From: Parvularcula mediterranea
GTDB taxonomy: Bacteria > Pseudomonadota > Alphaproteobacteria > Caulobacterales > Parvularculaceae
Direction of reading: 5' to 3'
NCBI RefSeq assembly: GCF_013085255.1
Contig: NZ_JABFCX010000003.1
Span: 62,001 to 126,000, forward strand
Length of the DNA stretch: 64,000 bases
Notes under the pieces: generated by a model
What the model was told of the DNA's origin: nothing
Seen by the model: only the letters and a program-made list of their open reading frames with translations
Database searches by the model: none
Translations under genes and position numbers: made by a program
Part shown: piece after piece, positions 50,873 through 59,331 of the stretch
How positions within the stretch are numbered: position 1 is the stretch's first letter
How the letters are laid out: each line of letters begins with the position of its first letter

Positions 50873-51636
50873 TCGCCGCGCTCCAGATGCTGGTTGATCG
50901 CGTCAACGCTCGCTTCGGCGCGTTCGATGAGCTCCGGATAGTTCAGCCGCGCATACTCGTTCTGACCGACCCAATACCGCAGGGAATGCTCCAGCTCCCG
51001 GTCGGCCTGCATCGCGCTGAGGGCCGATGAGAGGTCAATCTCCGACAAGGCGTCCTCACACCCGTAGGTCAGAACCTCGTTCGCCATGTCCAAGACTTCG
51101 TAGCAGTCCTGCCAAAGCAGCGTCATGGCATCGACGGGAATGTATCCGCGCACCTGTTCGCGGTAGGGCGGGGGCGTCGCGTTCACCGTGTCCCACCCCA
51201 CGATGTAGGAATAGACGCTCTGAACGTTCAGGCGCAGCGGTTCATGGCTCGGGATGCCTCGCCTGTTGGTCTCCTGGTACTTCTCGCGGAAGAACCCGGT
51301 GCCCCAAACTTGCGAGGCGTGGAAAAGATCAATGACCAGCCGTTCGCAATCCGACGTACACGGCTCATCGCTCTCGAGAAACTGAAGGCCGCTTCGCCCG
51401 CCCTCAACGACACGATCCACGAACTGCGCCTGAATGCGCGCCATGTGCGCGTTCGAGGCGATCTCGTCCCGCAGCTGCTCAAGATACTCAGCCTCCTGAA
51501 CATGAGATACCCGCGCCTCGTTCCAGTTACCGATCTGGATGCCCAAGAACACACCGACCACGACGATGACGAAGTCGATCCCAACAGCGAACCAGTTCTG
51601 CGTGCGGACATGTTCCATCACGCGGCGCAAGATCAT
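50869..51636 (-). CDS. Array paralogue 8: single-pass membrane protein (Cys subtype)
   Basis: 255 residues. Head 'MILRRVMEHVRTQNWFAVGI', IGNWNE junction. The ectodomain shares 'ESDEPCTSDCERLVIDLFHA' and 'GYIPVDAMTLLWQDCYEV...YGCEDA' with paralogue 6, the closest pair in the array although not adjacent. Core region 'YQETNRRGIPSHEPL'. Overlaps both neighbours by 4 bp. Confidence 0.85.
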   Translation of the reverse strand: MILRRVMEHVRTQNWFAVGIDFVIVVVGVFLGIQIGNWNEARVSHVQEAEYLEQLRDEIASNAHMARIQAQFVDRVVEGGRSGLQFLESDEPCTSDCERLVIDLFHASQVWGTGFFREKYQETNRRGIPSHEPLRLNVQSVYSYIVGWDTVNATPPPYREQVRGYIPVDAMTLLWQDCYEVLDMANEVLTYGCEDALSEIDLSSALSAMQADRELEHSLRYWVGQNEYARLNYPELIERAEASVDAINQHLERGE

Positions 51637-52442
51637 TGGTCAGCACCCCCGAGATAGGCTTCGATCCTGCTCTCCAGCTCAACCGTCTCTGAACGCAGCC
51701 TGTTGGCAATCGCTTCATTCGCCGCGGCGACGCCGCTTCGCTTCCCAACCCGGGATTTCACGTCGCTCCAGACGTCCGCGCTGGCAGGGAGCATGAGAAC
51801 GCTTCCGCCGGTTGCCATGAGGCTGGGGTCAATGCGTTCACGCCGGGTCTGGTTGATCGTGTCGAACACCGCGGGCGCAGCCATGCCCATGATTTCGGTG
51901 TCCCATACCCATGAGCCAACGGAGATATCATCAGTAAACCGATTGAAACCATCGTCGATGAAGGTCGCGTTGTTCTTATCGATCACGGCCTCCAGCCGTT
52001 TGATCCCGAAAAAGTACGAAACGATGGCCCGACGCAGGTCGGGATTGGATATCAGGCCAAGCCGCCCGGAGCTTTGAAGGTCAAGAAAGGTCGGGCTTTC
52101 AATAATCAGTGTCCGTCGCGCGCCAAGCTGATCCAGCGTCATCCCGATTTTCCGACGCCGCAGTTCTGAGGGCTGCCCATCGATCAGCGGCAGGACGCCG
52201 TTTCCGATCTCCACCATGAACTGCTCGAACTCGATCTGGCTCTCCACCTCGACAATGGATGCCCGAAGGTCCTGCTGCAGAAGCTCGAGATAGGCGGCCT
52301 CAGCGTCCCGATTAACCCGCGCTTCGTTCCAGTTCGAAACCTGAATACCAATAAACACACCGACCACGACGATGACGAAGTCGATGCCCACCGCCAGCCA
52401 GTTCTGGCTGCGGACATGGTCCAGCACTCTACGAAACAGCAC
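51633..52442 (-). CDS. Array paralogue 9 (first in operon): single-pass membrane protein
   Basis: 269 residues, the longest and probably first-transcribed copy. Head 'MLFRRVLDHVRSQNWLAVGI', SNWNE junction, core motif 'LDLQSSGRLGLISNPDLRR', then an extended C-terminal helix region. The start is GTG at 52442 with GGGAGG upstream. Only 49 bp separate it from the MerT-like gene, so the array may be read through from the metal operon; a weak hairpin GTGCT-AGCGTG-AGCAC is all that intervenes. Confidence 0.85.
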   Translation of the reverse strand: MLFRRVLDHVRSQNWLAVGIDFVIVVVGVFIGIQVSNWNEARVNRDAEAAYLELLQQDLRASIVEVESQIEFEQFMVEIGNGVLPLIDGQPSELRRRKIGMTLDQLGARRTLIIESPTFLDLQSSGRLGLISNPDLRRAIVSYFFGIKRLEAVIDKNNATFIDDGFNRFTDDISVGSWVWDTEIMGMAAPAVFDTINQTRRERIDPSLMATGGSVLMLPASADVWSDVKSRVGKRSGVAAANEAIANRLRSETVELESRIEAYLGGADQ

Positions 52443-52491
52443 GCCCCGAATCCTCCCTAAGTGCTCACGCTAGCACAAAGGTGGCGAGGAC

Positions 52492-52872
52492 CTAGAGAAG
52501 GAGATCAGCAGCAAAGAAGGCGAAGAATCCGCCAACAAGATAGGCGCCAACTGCAATCCACAGAATGACGCCTCCGATTTTTCTCATGCGTGTGCACGCG
52601 CGAGCCTGCGCCGGATCAATGGGGCAGGGCGCATTTCTTGAGCGCCAGCGCATGTATCCTGCCAGCACCAGAAGTGCTCCCGAAACAAGGAACAGTGCGG
52701 TCTTGCGCTCTGTCAGCCAGATCAGGCCCGGGACATTGGCGGTCAGCCCCGCCATCACCGCCCCAGCTCCAAAGGCAATCAAAAGCGCCGGGAGGGCACA
52801 GCAAAGAAGGGTGGAGGTGCTGGCGAACAGTGCGACTGTCGGAGCCAGCCCCTCACGGGCGAAGAGCCTCAT
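52492..52872 (-). CDS. MerT-like metal transport membrane protein
   Basis: 126 residues with three membrane segments. The first holds the vicinal cysteine pair 'STLLCCALPALLIAFGAGA', and the cytoplasmic loop has 'NAPCPIDPAQARACTRMRK' (two more cysteines), the arrangement of MerT-type mercuric transporters. With a CsoR-type regulator upstream, the metal may be Cu(I) or another soft metal rather than mercury; no merA or merR is nearby. It overlaps the HMA-protein gene by 4 bp. Confidence 0.72.
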   Translation of the reverse strand: MRLFAREGLAPTVALFASTSTLLCCALPALLIAFGAGAVMAGLTANVPGLIWLTERKTALFLVSGALLVLAGYMRWRSRNAPCPIDPAQARACTRMRKIGGVILWIAVGAYLVGGFFAFFAADLLL

Positions 52873-53324
52873 GCACCGGAGCCCTGAAGCGCTTCCTCTC
52901 CGCGACGGATGGAAGCGATCCGGTAGCCAGCTTTCTTGACCAGCTTTTCGATCTCAGGGTCGGACAGCTTGGACTCCGGCTTGAGAACGAGGTTGAGTGT
53001 CTTCGTGTCGAGATCGACATAGACGGCCGAGACGTCATCGCGGCGGCCGAACGTCTTGTTCATGGCCTTGGCGCAGAAGTCACAGACAACGCCGAGGACG
53101 TCTGCCACCACGGGCTTGCCGCCTGCTTTCAGCGCTTTTTCGATCGCCTCCGTCTTTGCGATGGGGGGATGTTTCTTTGTTTTTTCTCCATGTCCGTCGT
53201 GATGGCCAGCATGTTCGCTGCCATGATCGTGAGACTGTCCGTGGTCATGGCCTTCATGGTCATGATCTTGGGCCGGTACACTCACCGTGGTGAGTGCAAG
53301 GGTAAGCGCGAGTGTCGTCAGCAT
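52869..53324 (-). CDS. Periplasmic His-rich HMA-domain metal-binding protein
   Basis: 151 residues. Signal peptide 1-18, then a histidine-rich stretch (about 20-50, 'HDHEGHDHGQSHDHG'), then a heavy-metal-associated fold with 'GVVCDFCAKAMNKTF' (CxxC) and 'GYRIASIRRG'. It would bind metal in the periplasm and pass it to the MerT-like transporter, as MerP does. It follows the barrel gene by 11 bp. Confidence 0.85.
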   Translation of the reverse strand: MLTTLALTLALTTVSVPAQDHDHEGHDHGQSHDHGSEHAGHHDGHGEKTKKHPPIAKTEAIEKALKAGGKPVVADVLGVVCDFCAKAMNKTFGRRDDVSAVYVDLDTKTLNLVLKPESKLSDPEIEKLVKKAGYRIASIRRGEEALQGSGA

Positions 53325-53335
53325 ACGGTTCCTCC

Positions 53336-53974
53336 CTAGAACCTGTAGGTGAAGTTGATGAGCGGCTGGTCATCGGTGATGCTCCAGCCAGCTTCGAAGA
53401 GGGCAGCGCCCTTGAAGAAACGAACGAGGGGCGTGATCCCCACCGGCTCGTCATTCTGAGGTCGATGGTCGACCTCAATCATCAGCCACGTGTGAAGATC
53501 GCCGGTATCGCCTTCGTAGGGCGCCCAGCCGACGCGGGCAGCCTGCATGAATTGGTCACCAAGCTCTCCAGCATCGAGCACGCGGTTCCGATAGGATACG
53601 AAAAGACGCCTTGTCTCCCAGTCTGCGAGGACGCCAGCGAACCCGGCGAGCCCGGAGAGGCCCTCTCGGTCGTCTATTCCCTCGGCATGGCCGAGTCCCA
53701 GCACGGGATAGATGTTGGCTTGGTAATTCTCGCCGAACCATCGTTTCCCAAGGAAGGTCGCCTGACCACCGGCGAATACGAAGTCCATCTGCCGGTCCCA
53801 TTCGATCCGTAAACCAAGCGAAAGGGCCGGATCGACGGTGTAGTGGGTCCAAAGGGACGTTGATTGGCGATCGGTCTCTTCAATCAGGGTCCAGCCACCC
53901 TGGTAGGAGACCGGGCGGGCATTCGCTGCCGTGGCGGCAAGGCTGAGAAGAATGGAGGCGACGATGACCCTCAT
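53336..53974 (-). CDS. Outer-membrane beta-barrel-like protein of the metal operon
   Basis: 212 residues with signal peptide (1-19). The mature protein alternates aromatic/polar beta-strand patterns ('LGLRIEWDRQMDFVFAGGQA', 'RLFVSYRNRVLDAGE', 'PLINFTYRF') and ends in phenylalanine, the outer-membrane barrel signature. No known family identified. It overlaps the CsoR gene by 4 bp and is co-transcribed with the metal-binding genes. Confidence 0.65.
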   Translation of the reverse strand: MRVIVASILLSLAATAANARPVSYQGGWTLIEETDRQSTSLWTHYTVDPALSLGLRIEWDRQMDFVFAGGQATFLGKRWFGENYQANIYPVLGLGHAEGIDDREGLSGLAGFAGVLADWETRRLFVSYRNRVLDAGELGDQFMQAARVGWAPYEGDTGDLHTWLMIEVDHRPQNDEPVGITPLVRFFKGAALFEAGWSITDDQPLINFTYRF

Positions 53975-54246
53975 CGCTTACGCCCGCTCAGTACATCCGC
54001 CAGCTCACGGACTTTCTCGCGACGATCATCGAGGTTCCCGCTGGTCAGAGCGTGATCGACGCACGTCTCGACATGGTCATCGACCACAAGGCGCTCGATC
54101 GATACCAACGCGCCGCGGACGGCCTGCATCTGGCGCAGGACATCGACGCAGTAGCGGTCGCTCTCGACCATTTTCAGCACGCCCTGCAGCTGGCCCTCGG
54201 CTTTCTTCAGCCGCTTGAGAACGTCCGGTTTCGTTTCGTCTTTCAT
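53971..54246 (-). CDS. csoR: CsoR/RcnR-family metal-sensing repressor
   Basis: A 91-residue four-helix repressor: 'KRLKKAEGQLQGVLKMVESDRYCVDVLRQMQAVRGAL' with the first metal ligand Cys, then 'VVDDHVETCVDHA', giving His and Cys four residues apart. This C-H-C set is the Cu(I) pattern of CsoR rather than the Ni/Co pattern of RcnR. Start at ATG 54246. It probably represses the operon of barrel, HMA protein and MerT-like transporter and is released by metal. Confidence 0.85.
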   Translation of the reverse strand: MKDETKPDVLKRLKKAEGQLQGVLKMVESDRYCVDVLRQMQAVRGALVSIERLVVDDHVETCVDHALTSGNLDDRREKVRELADVLSGRKR

Positions 54247-54267
54247 ACCCCTACCCTGCAGGGGGAT
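54245..54267 (-). promoter_or_regulatory. Candidate CsoR operator
   Basis: ATACCCCTACCCTGCAGGGG (54245-54264, followed by GAT) contains the palindrome CCCTGCAGGG inside G/C tracts flanked by AT, like CsoR-family sites. It overlaps the csoR ribosome-binding region and start codon. Confidence 0.6.
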
Positions 54268-54412
54268 CATGGTTTAAGCAAGTTGCTCTGCAAAAGCCTT
54301 TCAAACGCTCAGAGCCGCCGCGACGAATGGCGGAAATGTCACGGGTTGCGCCGCAGCGCGAAAAGCCCAGATACTATCCTTCTAGGACATCTGAGACACC
54401 ATCACGCCACCT

Positions 54413-54736
54413 ATGAGCGAAGAACGCGACGACGACCGCGGCGTCGGCACCGGTACGATTACCAAGGCCGAGCCAAAAACGAAAAAGCCGAACCTCTACA
54501 AGGTTTTGCTGCTTAACGACGACTACACCCCGCAGGAATTCGTGGTGTGGCTGCTGGAGGCGGTCTTCAACAAGGACCGCGAGGCAGCGACCCGCATCAT
54601 GCTGCATGTCCACCAGACCGGGGTCGGGATCTGCGGCATCTACACCTTCGAGGTTGCCGAAACGAAAGTCGCGCAGGTGCTTGAACTGGCCCGTCGCAAT
54701 GAGCACCCTCTTCAGTGCACGATGGAAAAGGAATAA
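54413..54736 (+). CDS. clpS: ClpS adaptor of ClpAP
   Basis: 107 residues. The conserved core '[24 protein letters not shown]' and '[26 protein letters not shown]' builds the N-degron pocket (the Asn-Asp-Asp and His of 'MLHVH'). ClpS delivers substrates with destabilising N-terminal residues to ClpA, encoded next. The N-terminal 25 residues are a flexible tail. Confidence 0.95.
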   Translation: MSEERDDDRGVGTGTITKAEPKTKKPNLYKVLLLNDDYTPQEFVVWLLEAVFNKDREAATRIMLHVHQTGVGICGIYTFEVAETKVAQVLELARRNEHPLQCTMEKE

Positions 54737-54806
54737 CTTCGCTCATTCAGCGAAGCGGTAGCGACGAAAAGAAACTCCCTTCGCTCATTCAGCGAAGCGG
54801 TAGCGA
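54737..54806 (+). repeat. Two 28-bp direct repeats, each a hairpin, between clpS and clpA
   Basis: The 28-bp unit beginning CTTCGCTCATTCAGCGAAG occurs at 54737-54764 and 54779-54806 without mismatch. Each contains a perfect 7-5-7 stem (CTTCGCT/AGCGAAG). The second copy ends just before the clpA ribosome site (GAGGAG). They may modulate clpA translation or mRNA processing. Confidence 0.8.
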
Positions 54807-54817
54807 GGAGAAAGAAT

Positions 54818-57145
54818 ATGGCGAGTTTCGCATCTGGGCTTGAGCAGGCCATCCACGCTGCCATCGCGATGGCGACCGAGCGCAAGCAGGAGCTTGCCAC
54901 GCTCGAACACCTCCTTTTCGCGCTCCTCGATGACAGCGACGCCAAGGCTCTCCTTGAGGCCTGCGCCGTCGACATGGACGAGCTGCGCGAGACGCTGACC
55001 GAGTATATCGAGGACGACCTCGCTAATCTCGTGGTCGAGGAGCTGGACGAGGCCAAGCCCACCACCAGCTTCCACCGCGTCGTGCAGCGCGCCCTGATCC
55101 ACGTGGAGACCTCAGGCCGCGCCGAAGTCACGGGCGCCAACATCATCGTCGCCATCTTCGCCGAGCGTGAGAGCCACGCCGCCTACTTCCTGCAGAGCCA
55201 GGGCATGACCCGCTACGACGCGGTCAACTACATCTCCCACGGCCTCTCCAAGAACGGCATCAGCCAGCCGAAGAGCCCCCGCGGCGCCGACCAGGAGGAG
55301 GAAGAAGGCCAGGCCAAGCAAGGCCCCGAGGCGCTCGAAGCCTACTGCGTCAACCTCAACGACAAGGCCCGCAAGGGCGACGTGGACCCGCTCATCGGCC
55401 GCGAAAAGGAAGTCGACCGCGCGATCCAGATCCTCTGCCGCCGCCGCAAGAACAACCCGCTCTTCGTGGGCGACCCAGGCGTCGGCAAGACCGCCATCGC
55501 CGAGGGCCTTGCCCGCAAGATCGTCGACGAGCAGGTCCCCGAGGTCCTGGCCGAGGCGACCATCTTCTCCCTCGACATGGGCGCGCTCCTCGCCGGCACC
55601 CGCTACCGTGGCGACTTCGAGGAGCGGCTGAAGGCCGTCATCAAGGAGTGCGAGGGCCACCACCACGCGATCCTCTTCATCGACGAGATTCACACCATCA
55701 TCGGCGCGGGCGCGACGTCAGGCGGCGCGATGGATGCCTCCAACCTCCTCAAGCCCGCCCTCCAGAACGGCACCCTCAAATGCATGGGCTCCACCACCTT
55801 CAAGGAGTACAAGCAGCACTTCGAGAAGGACCGCGCGCTCTCCCGCCGGTTCCAGAAGATCGACGTGATGGAGCCCTCGGTCCCTGACACGATCGAGATC
55901 CTCCGTGGCCTGAGGGGTGCGTTCGAGAAGCACCATAACCTGACCTACACGGACGAAGCCATCAAGACCGCCGTCGAGCTTTCGGCCAAGTACATGACCG
56001 ACCGCAAGCTGCCCGACAAGGCGATCGACGTGATCGACGAGGCTGGCGCGCGCCAGATGCTCTTCGCCGAAGAGAAGCGCGTGAAGGAAATCGGCACTGC
56101 GCAGGTCGAGGAGATCGTCGCGGTCATGGCCCGTATCCCGCCGAAATCCGTCAGCAAGTCGGATACGGAGCGTCTCAAGAACCTCGGCTCCGACATCAAG
56201 CGTGTGGTCTTCGGCCAGGACGATGCCGTCGACGCGCTCTCCGCCGCGATCAAGCTCAGCCGCGCTGGCCTGCGTGAGCCGGACAAGCCGATCGGCAACT
56301 ATCTCTTCGCCGGCCCCACGGGCGTCGGTAAGACCGAGGTCGCAAAGCAGCTCGCCAAGATGATGGGCGTTGAGCTTCTCCGCTTCGACATGTCCGAATA
56401 TATGGAGCGGCATACCGTCAGCAGGCTGATCGGTGCGCCTCCGGGCTATGTCGGCTTTGACCAGGGCGGCGGCCTCCTCACCGATGCCGTGGACCAGAAC
56501 CCCCACGCGGTCGTCCTCCTCGACGAGATCGAAAAGGCGCACCCTGAGATCTTCAACATCCTGTTGCAGGTCATGGATAATGGTCAGCTCACGGACAGCC
56601 ACGGCAAGAAGATCGACTTCCGCAACGTCATCGTCATCATGACGACGAACGCCGGCGCGTCGGACATGGGCCGTCAAGAAATCGGCTTCGGCCGGGGCCG
56701 CGCCATCTCCGAGCAGGAAGACGCGATCAACAAGCTCTTCACGCCGGAGTTCCGCAACCGCCTCGACGCGGTGATCCCGTTTGCCGGACTCAGTAAGCCG
56801 ATCATCGACCGCATCGTCGCCAAGTTCGTGCTCCAGCTGGAAGCCCAGCTCGCGGACAGAAACGTCACCTTCGAACTTACCGACGAGGCCACAAGATGGC
56901 TCTCCGAACGCGGCTTCGACGAAGACATGGGCGCAAGACCCCTCGCCAGGACGATCCAGGAGCACATCAAGAAGCCGATCGCCGACGAAATCCTCTTCGG
57001 CTCCTTGCGCAACGGAGGCGTCGTGCGCGTCACCCTCGGCAAGGACGAAAAGCTAGCCTTCGAATATATCCCCGAAGACCCGGCACGGGTCGAGGAGCCT
57101 GAGGCAGGGCAGGGCGATGAAGAGGTCGAGGAGCGGGTGCGTTAG
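54818..57145 (+). CDS. clpA: ClpA, ATPase subunit of the ClpAP protease
   Basis: 775 residues. The N-domain (1-150, 'LATLEHLLFALLDDSDAKALLEAC') binds ClpS. AAA-1 has 'GDPGVGKTAIAEGLA' and 'AILFIDEIHTIIGAG'; AAA-2 has 'GPTGVGKTEVAKQLA' and 'AVVLLDEIEKAHPEIFN'. The ClpP-docking loop corresponds to 'IGFGRGR' (IGF for the usual IGL). Unfolds substrates for ClpP. A GTG-start gene overlaps its stop codon (TAGTG). Confidence 0.96.
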   Translation: MASFASGLEQAIHAAIAMATERKQELATLEHLLFALLDDSDAKALLEACAVDMDELRETLTEYIEDDLANLVVEELDEAKPTTSFHRVVQRALIHVETSGRAEVTGANIIVAIFAERESHAAYFLQSQGMTRYDAVNYISHGLSKNGISQPKSPRGADQEEEEGQAKQGPEALEAYCVNLNDKARKGDVDPLIGREKEVDRAIQILCRRRKNNPLFVGDPGVGKTAIAEGLARKIVDEQVPEVLAEATIFSLDMGALLAGTRYRGDFEERLKAVIKECEGHHHAILFIDEIHTIIGAGATSGGAMDASNLLKPALQNGTLKCMGSTTFKEYKQHFEKDRALSRRFQKIDVMEPSVPDTIEILRGLRGAFEKHHNLTYTDEAIKTAVELSAKYMTDRKLPDKAIDVIDEAGARQMLFAEEKRVKEIGTAQVEEIVAVMARIPPKSVSKSDTERLKNLGSDIKRVVFGQDDAVDALSAAIKLSRAGLREPDKPIGNYLFAGPTGVGKTEVAKQLAKMMGVELLRFDMSEYMERHTVSRLIGAPPGYVGFDQGGGLLTDAVDQNPHAVVLLDEIEKAHPEIFNILLQVMDNGQLTDSHGKKIDFRNVIVIMTTNAGASDMGRQEIGFGRGRAISEQEDAINKLFTPEFRNRLDAVIPFAGLSKPIIDRIVAKFVLQLEAQLADRNVTFELTDEATRWLSERGFDEDMGARPLARTIQEHIKKPIADEILFGSLRNGGVVRVTLGKDEKLAFEYIPEDPARVEEPEAGQGDEEVEERVR

Positions 57146-57891
57146 TGTTTGAATTCTCACTTGAACGAACATCTATTCGCAACGTCTTCGTGGTGGTTTT
57201 GGTCCTCATTGCCAGTTCGGCAGTCGGTTTCTTCGCTGGTGCAATGCAACCTGAGGCAGCCCGCCGGTTCTCAAGTATGTTCCGGCCCGAAAAGGCGTTC
57301 GAGGGCAGCTGGATTTGTGTCGAGAGCTGCAGCGACACAACGATGTCGATCGTACTCCGCCGAGACAGTCTTTGGCTTGTGAGCTCTCGAGGAGTTCTCC
57401 GAGAGCTTGTGTTTGTCCAGCGAGACAGATCAATCCAAATGGTGGGCCTACCTCACCGTGGGTCAATTGCTTCGGATACGGGGACTCTCGAGTTTGGAAA
57501 CTACGGCACGTGGGTAAGAACGGAAAACTTTACTCCTGAATATCGTCAGGCGTCTTTCTGTAGTTCTCTTGATGCATTTTCAGGCGTGAGCATCGCCATT
57601 CTGCCAACACCGGGCGCAATGAACGCAGCCTTGGAGATGAAGGCCTTTCTTCAATCATCGATACCGGATGGGACATTTGTCGTCGATGAGACCTGGAGAG
57701 GCTCAACGTACGTCGAAGGTGGTCTTGTGGCGTTCGCGAAGCAAAAGTCGGCCGATAGGGCCTCGCAGATCGCAGGTCTCTTTAGCGAGGGCCGCATCGA
57801 ATACATGCTCGAGCCCATTTGGGAGAATCCAATGAACAGAGACTTTTTTATTGTGATCAGAAAATGGGACGGTCCCGGGACCTGTAGCTGA
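57145..57891 (+). CDS. Hypothetical membrane-anchored protein coupled to clpA
   Basis: 248 residues, GTG start overlapping the clpA stop by one base. One N-terminal membrane helix (about 13-33, 'VFVVVLVLIASSAVGFFAGA'), then a mostly beta extracytoplasmic domain with three cysteines ('WICVESC', 'ASFCSSL') and a final Cys near the C-terminus. Less GC-rich and with less biased codons than clpA, suggesting later acquisition. No family recognised. Confidence 0.6.
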   Translation: MFEFSLERTSIRNVFVVVLVLIASSAVGFFAGAMQPEAARRFSSMFRPEKAFEGSWICVESCSDTTMSIVLRRDSLWLVSSRGVLRELVFVQRDRSIQMVGLPHRGSIASDTGTLEFGNYGTWVRTENFTPEYRQASFCSSLDAFSGVSIAILPTPGAMNAALEMKAFLQSSIPDGTFVVDETWRGSTYVEGGLVAFAKQKSADRASQIAGLFSEGRIEYMLEPIWENPMNRDFFIVIRKWDGPGTCS

Positions 57892-58285
57892 TAGCCAGCG
57901 TCATGAGAGAAGCGTAGCAGAATGCAACAAACGCCGCTCCCGTGGTCCCGCGCAGTAAGGTCTTGATGCGGACCACTTCAACTCCGCCGTCCTACCAGAA
58001 TTCGCGGAGGCGAAGGTCCCTGACCCATAGCCAGCCCGATTTATAGATTCGACTCTGCACAGACGCCCATCCATTTGGGATGTACTTTTGCATTTTGAGA
58101 TCGCGGGTGGGCGTGTTTCTTCATCCGCTCGGACGGTTTTCTGCGACCGATCGCGCCGGCGGAGCTTCGAATCCGGGGACTGCGTTGGGCGCCCTAAGGT
58201 TCGGCGGTGAGCCGAGCAAAAACGGCAATTGCTTCTCAATGAATGTCGGTATAGATTTAAGCGGGCGACCTTCAGGTACTGTTCC
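57892..58285. other. Gap without a convincing gene
   Basis: Frames here look non-coding. AGAATTCGCGGAGGCGAAGG near 58000 resembles GGAATTCGCGGGAGCGAATA near 58660, a degenerate copy of a repeat. Confidence 0.4.
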
Positions 58286-58558
58286 ATGGCATTTTTAGGT
58301 AGACTCGCTGCGCTTGCGTTATTCATTGTCCCTCCTTGGCTCGGGTTTGCAACTGGAAAGTGGCTGGATGTTGTCGTTGGCCTAGTCGCTGGGCTTATTG
58401 TCTATCTAGTCATTTTTGTACCGATCGGGGTAGGAATTTGGCTATTTACCGGAAAGACTAGTGACCAGACACCTCGGGGAAACGACTTCGGTAATCTCAT
58501 GTTTTGTCTTTTCCTTGTCTTGGGAAGTGTATTGGGTGTTTTAGCGTCGACTGGATAA
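58286..58558 (+). CDS. Small hypothetical membrane protein
   Basis: 90 residues with three hydrophobic segments: 'LAALALFIVPPWLGFATG', 'DVVVGLVAGLIVYLVIFVPI' and 'LMFCLFLVLGSVLGVLA', and a polar loop before the last. AT-richer than its surroundings. ATG at 58286 is the probable start. No family recognised. Confidence 0.5.
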   Translation: MAFLGRLAALALFIVPPWLGFATGKWLDVVVGLVAGLIVYLVIFVPIGVGIWLFTGKTSDQTPRGNDFGNLMFCLFLVLGSVLGVLASTG

Positions 58559-59331
58559 GAATAAGCCAGTAGGGCGGCTTGCGCGGCCAGCCTTCGCCAC
58601 GCCCGCCTCACGGCGCCTTGCTTCGCAAACCGCCCTACGACCTCACCATAGTCTTCCCGGAATTCGCGGGAGCGAATATCCGGGACCCATGGACCATCCG
58701 TGTGCCTCTGATTGGGACGGATGATCCATGGCTCCCGGGTCACCCTTCGGTCGCCCGGAGAGACGGGGCGGTGAGGGCACACCTCCACCCACCGTCACCC
58801 CGGACTTGATCCGGGGTCCATCCCTTCAAAAAAAATGCGCTGTGCGCCGTAGGGCGGCTGCCCGTGTGCTGATCGTCTTGCGCGGGACCCTTTCGGCAGC
58901 CGCGTTGCTCCGCGCGGGTGCGGGCGTCGGCATCGCGAACGCGGCTGCCGCTGGTTGCGCGCACCCGCCCTACGGGCGATGCCGTCACGCTTTATCCCCG
59001 CCCCTTCCGCCCATGCTACAACCCCTCCACCAGCGGGGTTGAGCGCCGAAGGCGATCGACGGTGTTGGCAGTCACTCGTTGATCGGCTTCGCCGCTCAAC
59101 CCTGCCGGTACGGTGGTTTGCTGCTGTGACGGCTACCGCCCTCGTGTGAGCTAGGGATTGGCCGCGGGGAGGTTCGTCAGACCGCCGAATGGCGTGCGGC
59201 TGTGGTTTGGGCTCCTTCAGACCGCAGCAAGGACCCCTAGAATGAGAATCAGATCGCGCTGTGGTCCGGCCGCACGCCATACCCCGCATGCCCTGCAGCG
59301 GTCCTCCGCATGCAGACGATGAGCTGTGCCC
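58559..59331. repeat. Palindromic-repeat-rich gap
   Basis: Several large inverted repeats lie in a row: GTAGGGCGG.../...CCGCCCTAC at about 58569-58638 and again at about 58848-58977; CCCGGGA..CATGGACCATCCG with its complement around 58672-58740; CACCCCGGACTTGATCCGGG (58795-58825); GGGGTTGAGCGCCGAAGGCG with its complement at about 59035-59103; and ATGGCGTGCGGC/GCCGCACGCCAT at about 59188-59281. No gene is supported. Confidence 0.65.

Noticed and set aside
46335-51657. Many open frames antisense to the tandem paralogues
   Set aside because: They repeat because the conserved heads repeat; products end in similar His/Asp-rich segments that are just the reverse of the membrane helix.
54737-54806. 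CRISPR-like repeat-spacer unit
   Set aside because: Only two repeats with a 14-bp gap and no cas genes.
55718-56965. 415-codon open frame antisense to clpA
   Set aside because: Shadow of a strongly conserved gene, without motifs or a ribosome site.
57901-58326. 141-codon minus-strand frame after the clpA-linked gene
   Set aside because: Ser/Arg-rich random-looking product and no ribosome site; overlaps the more plausible small membrane protein.
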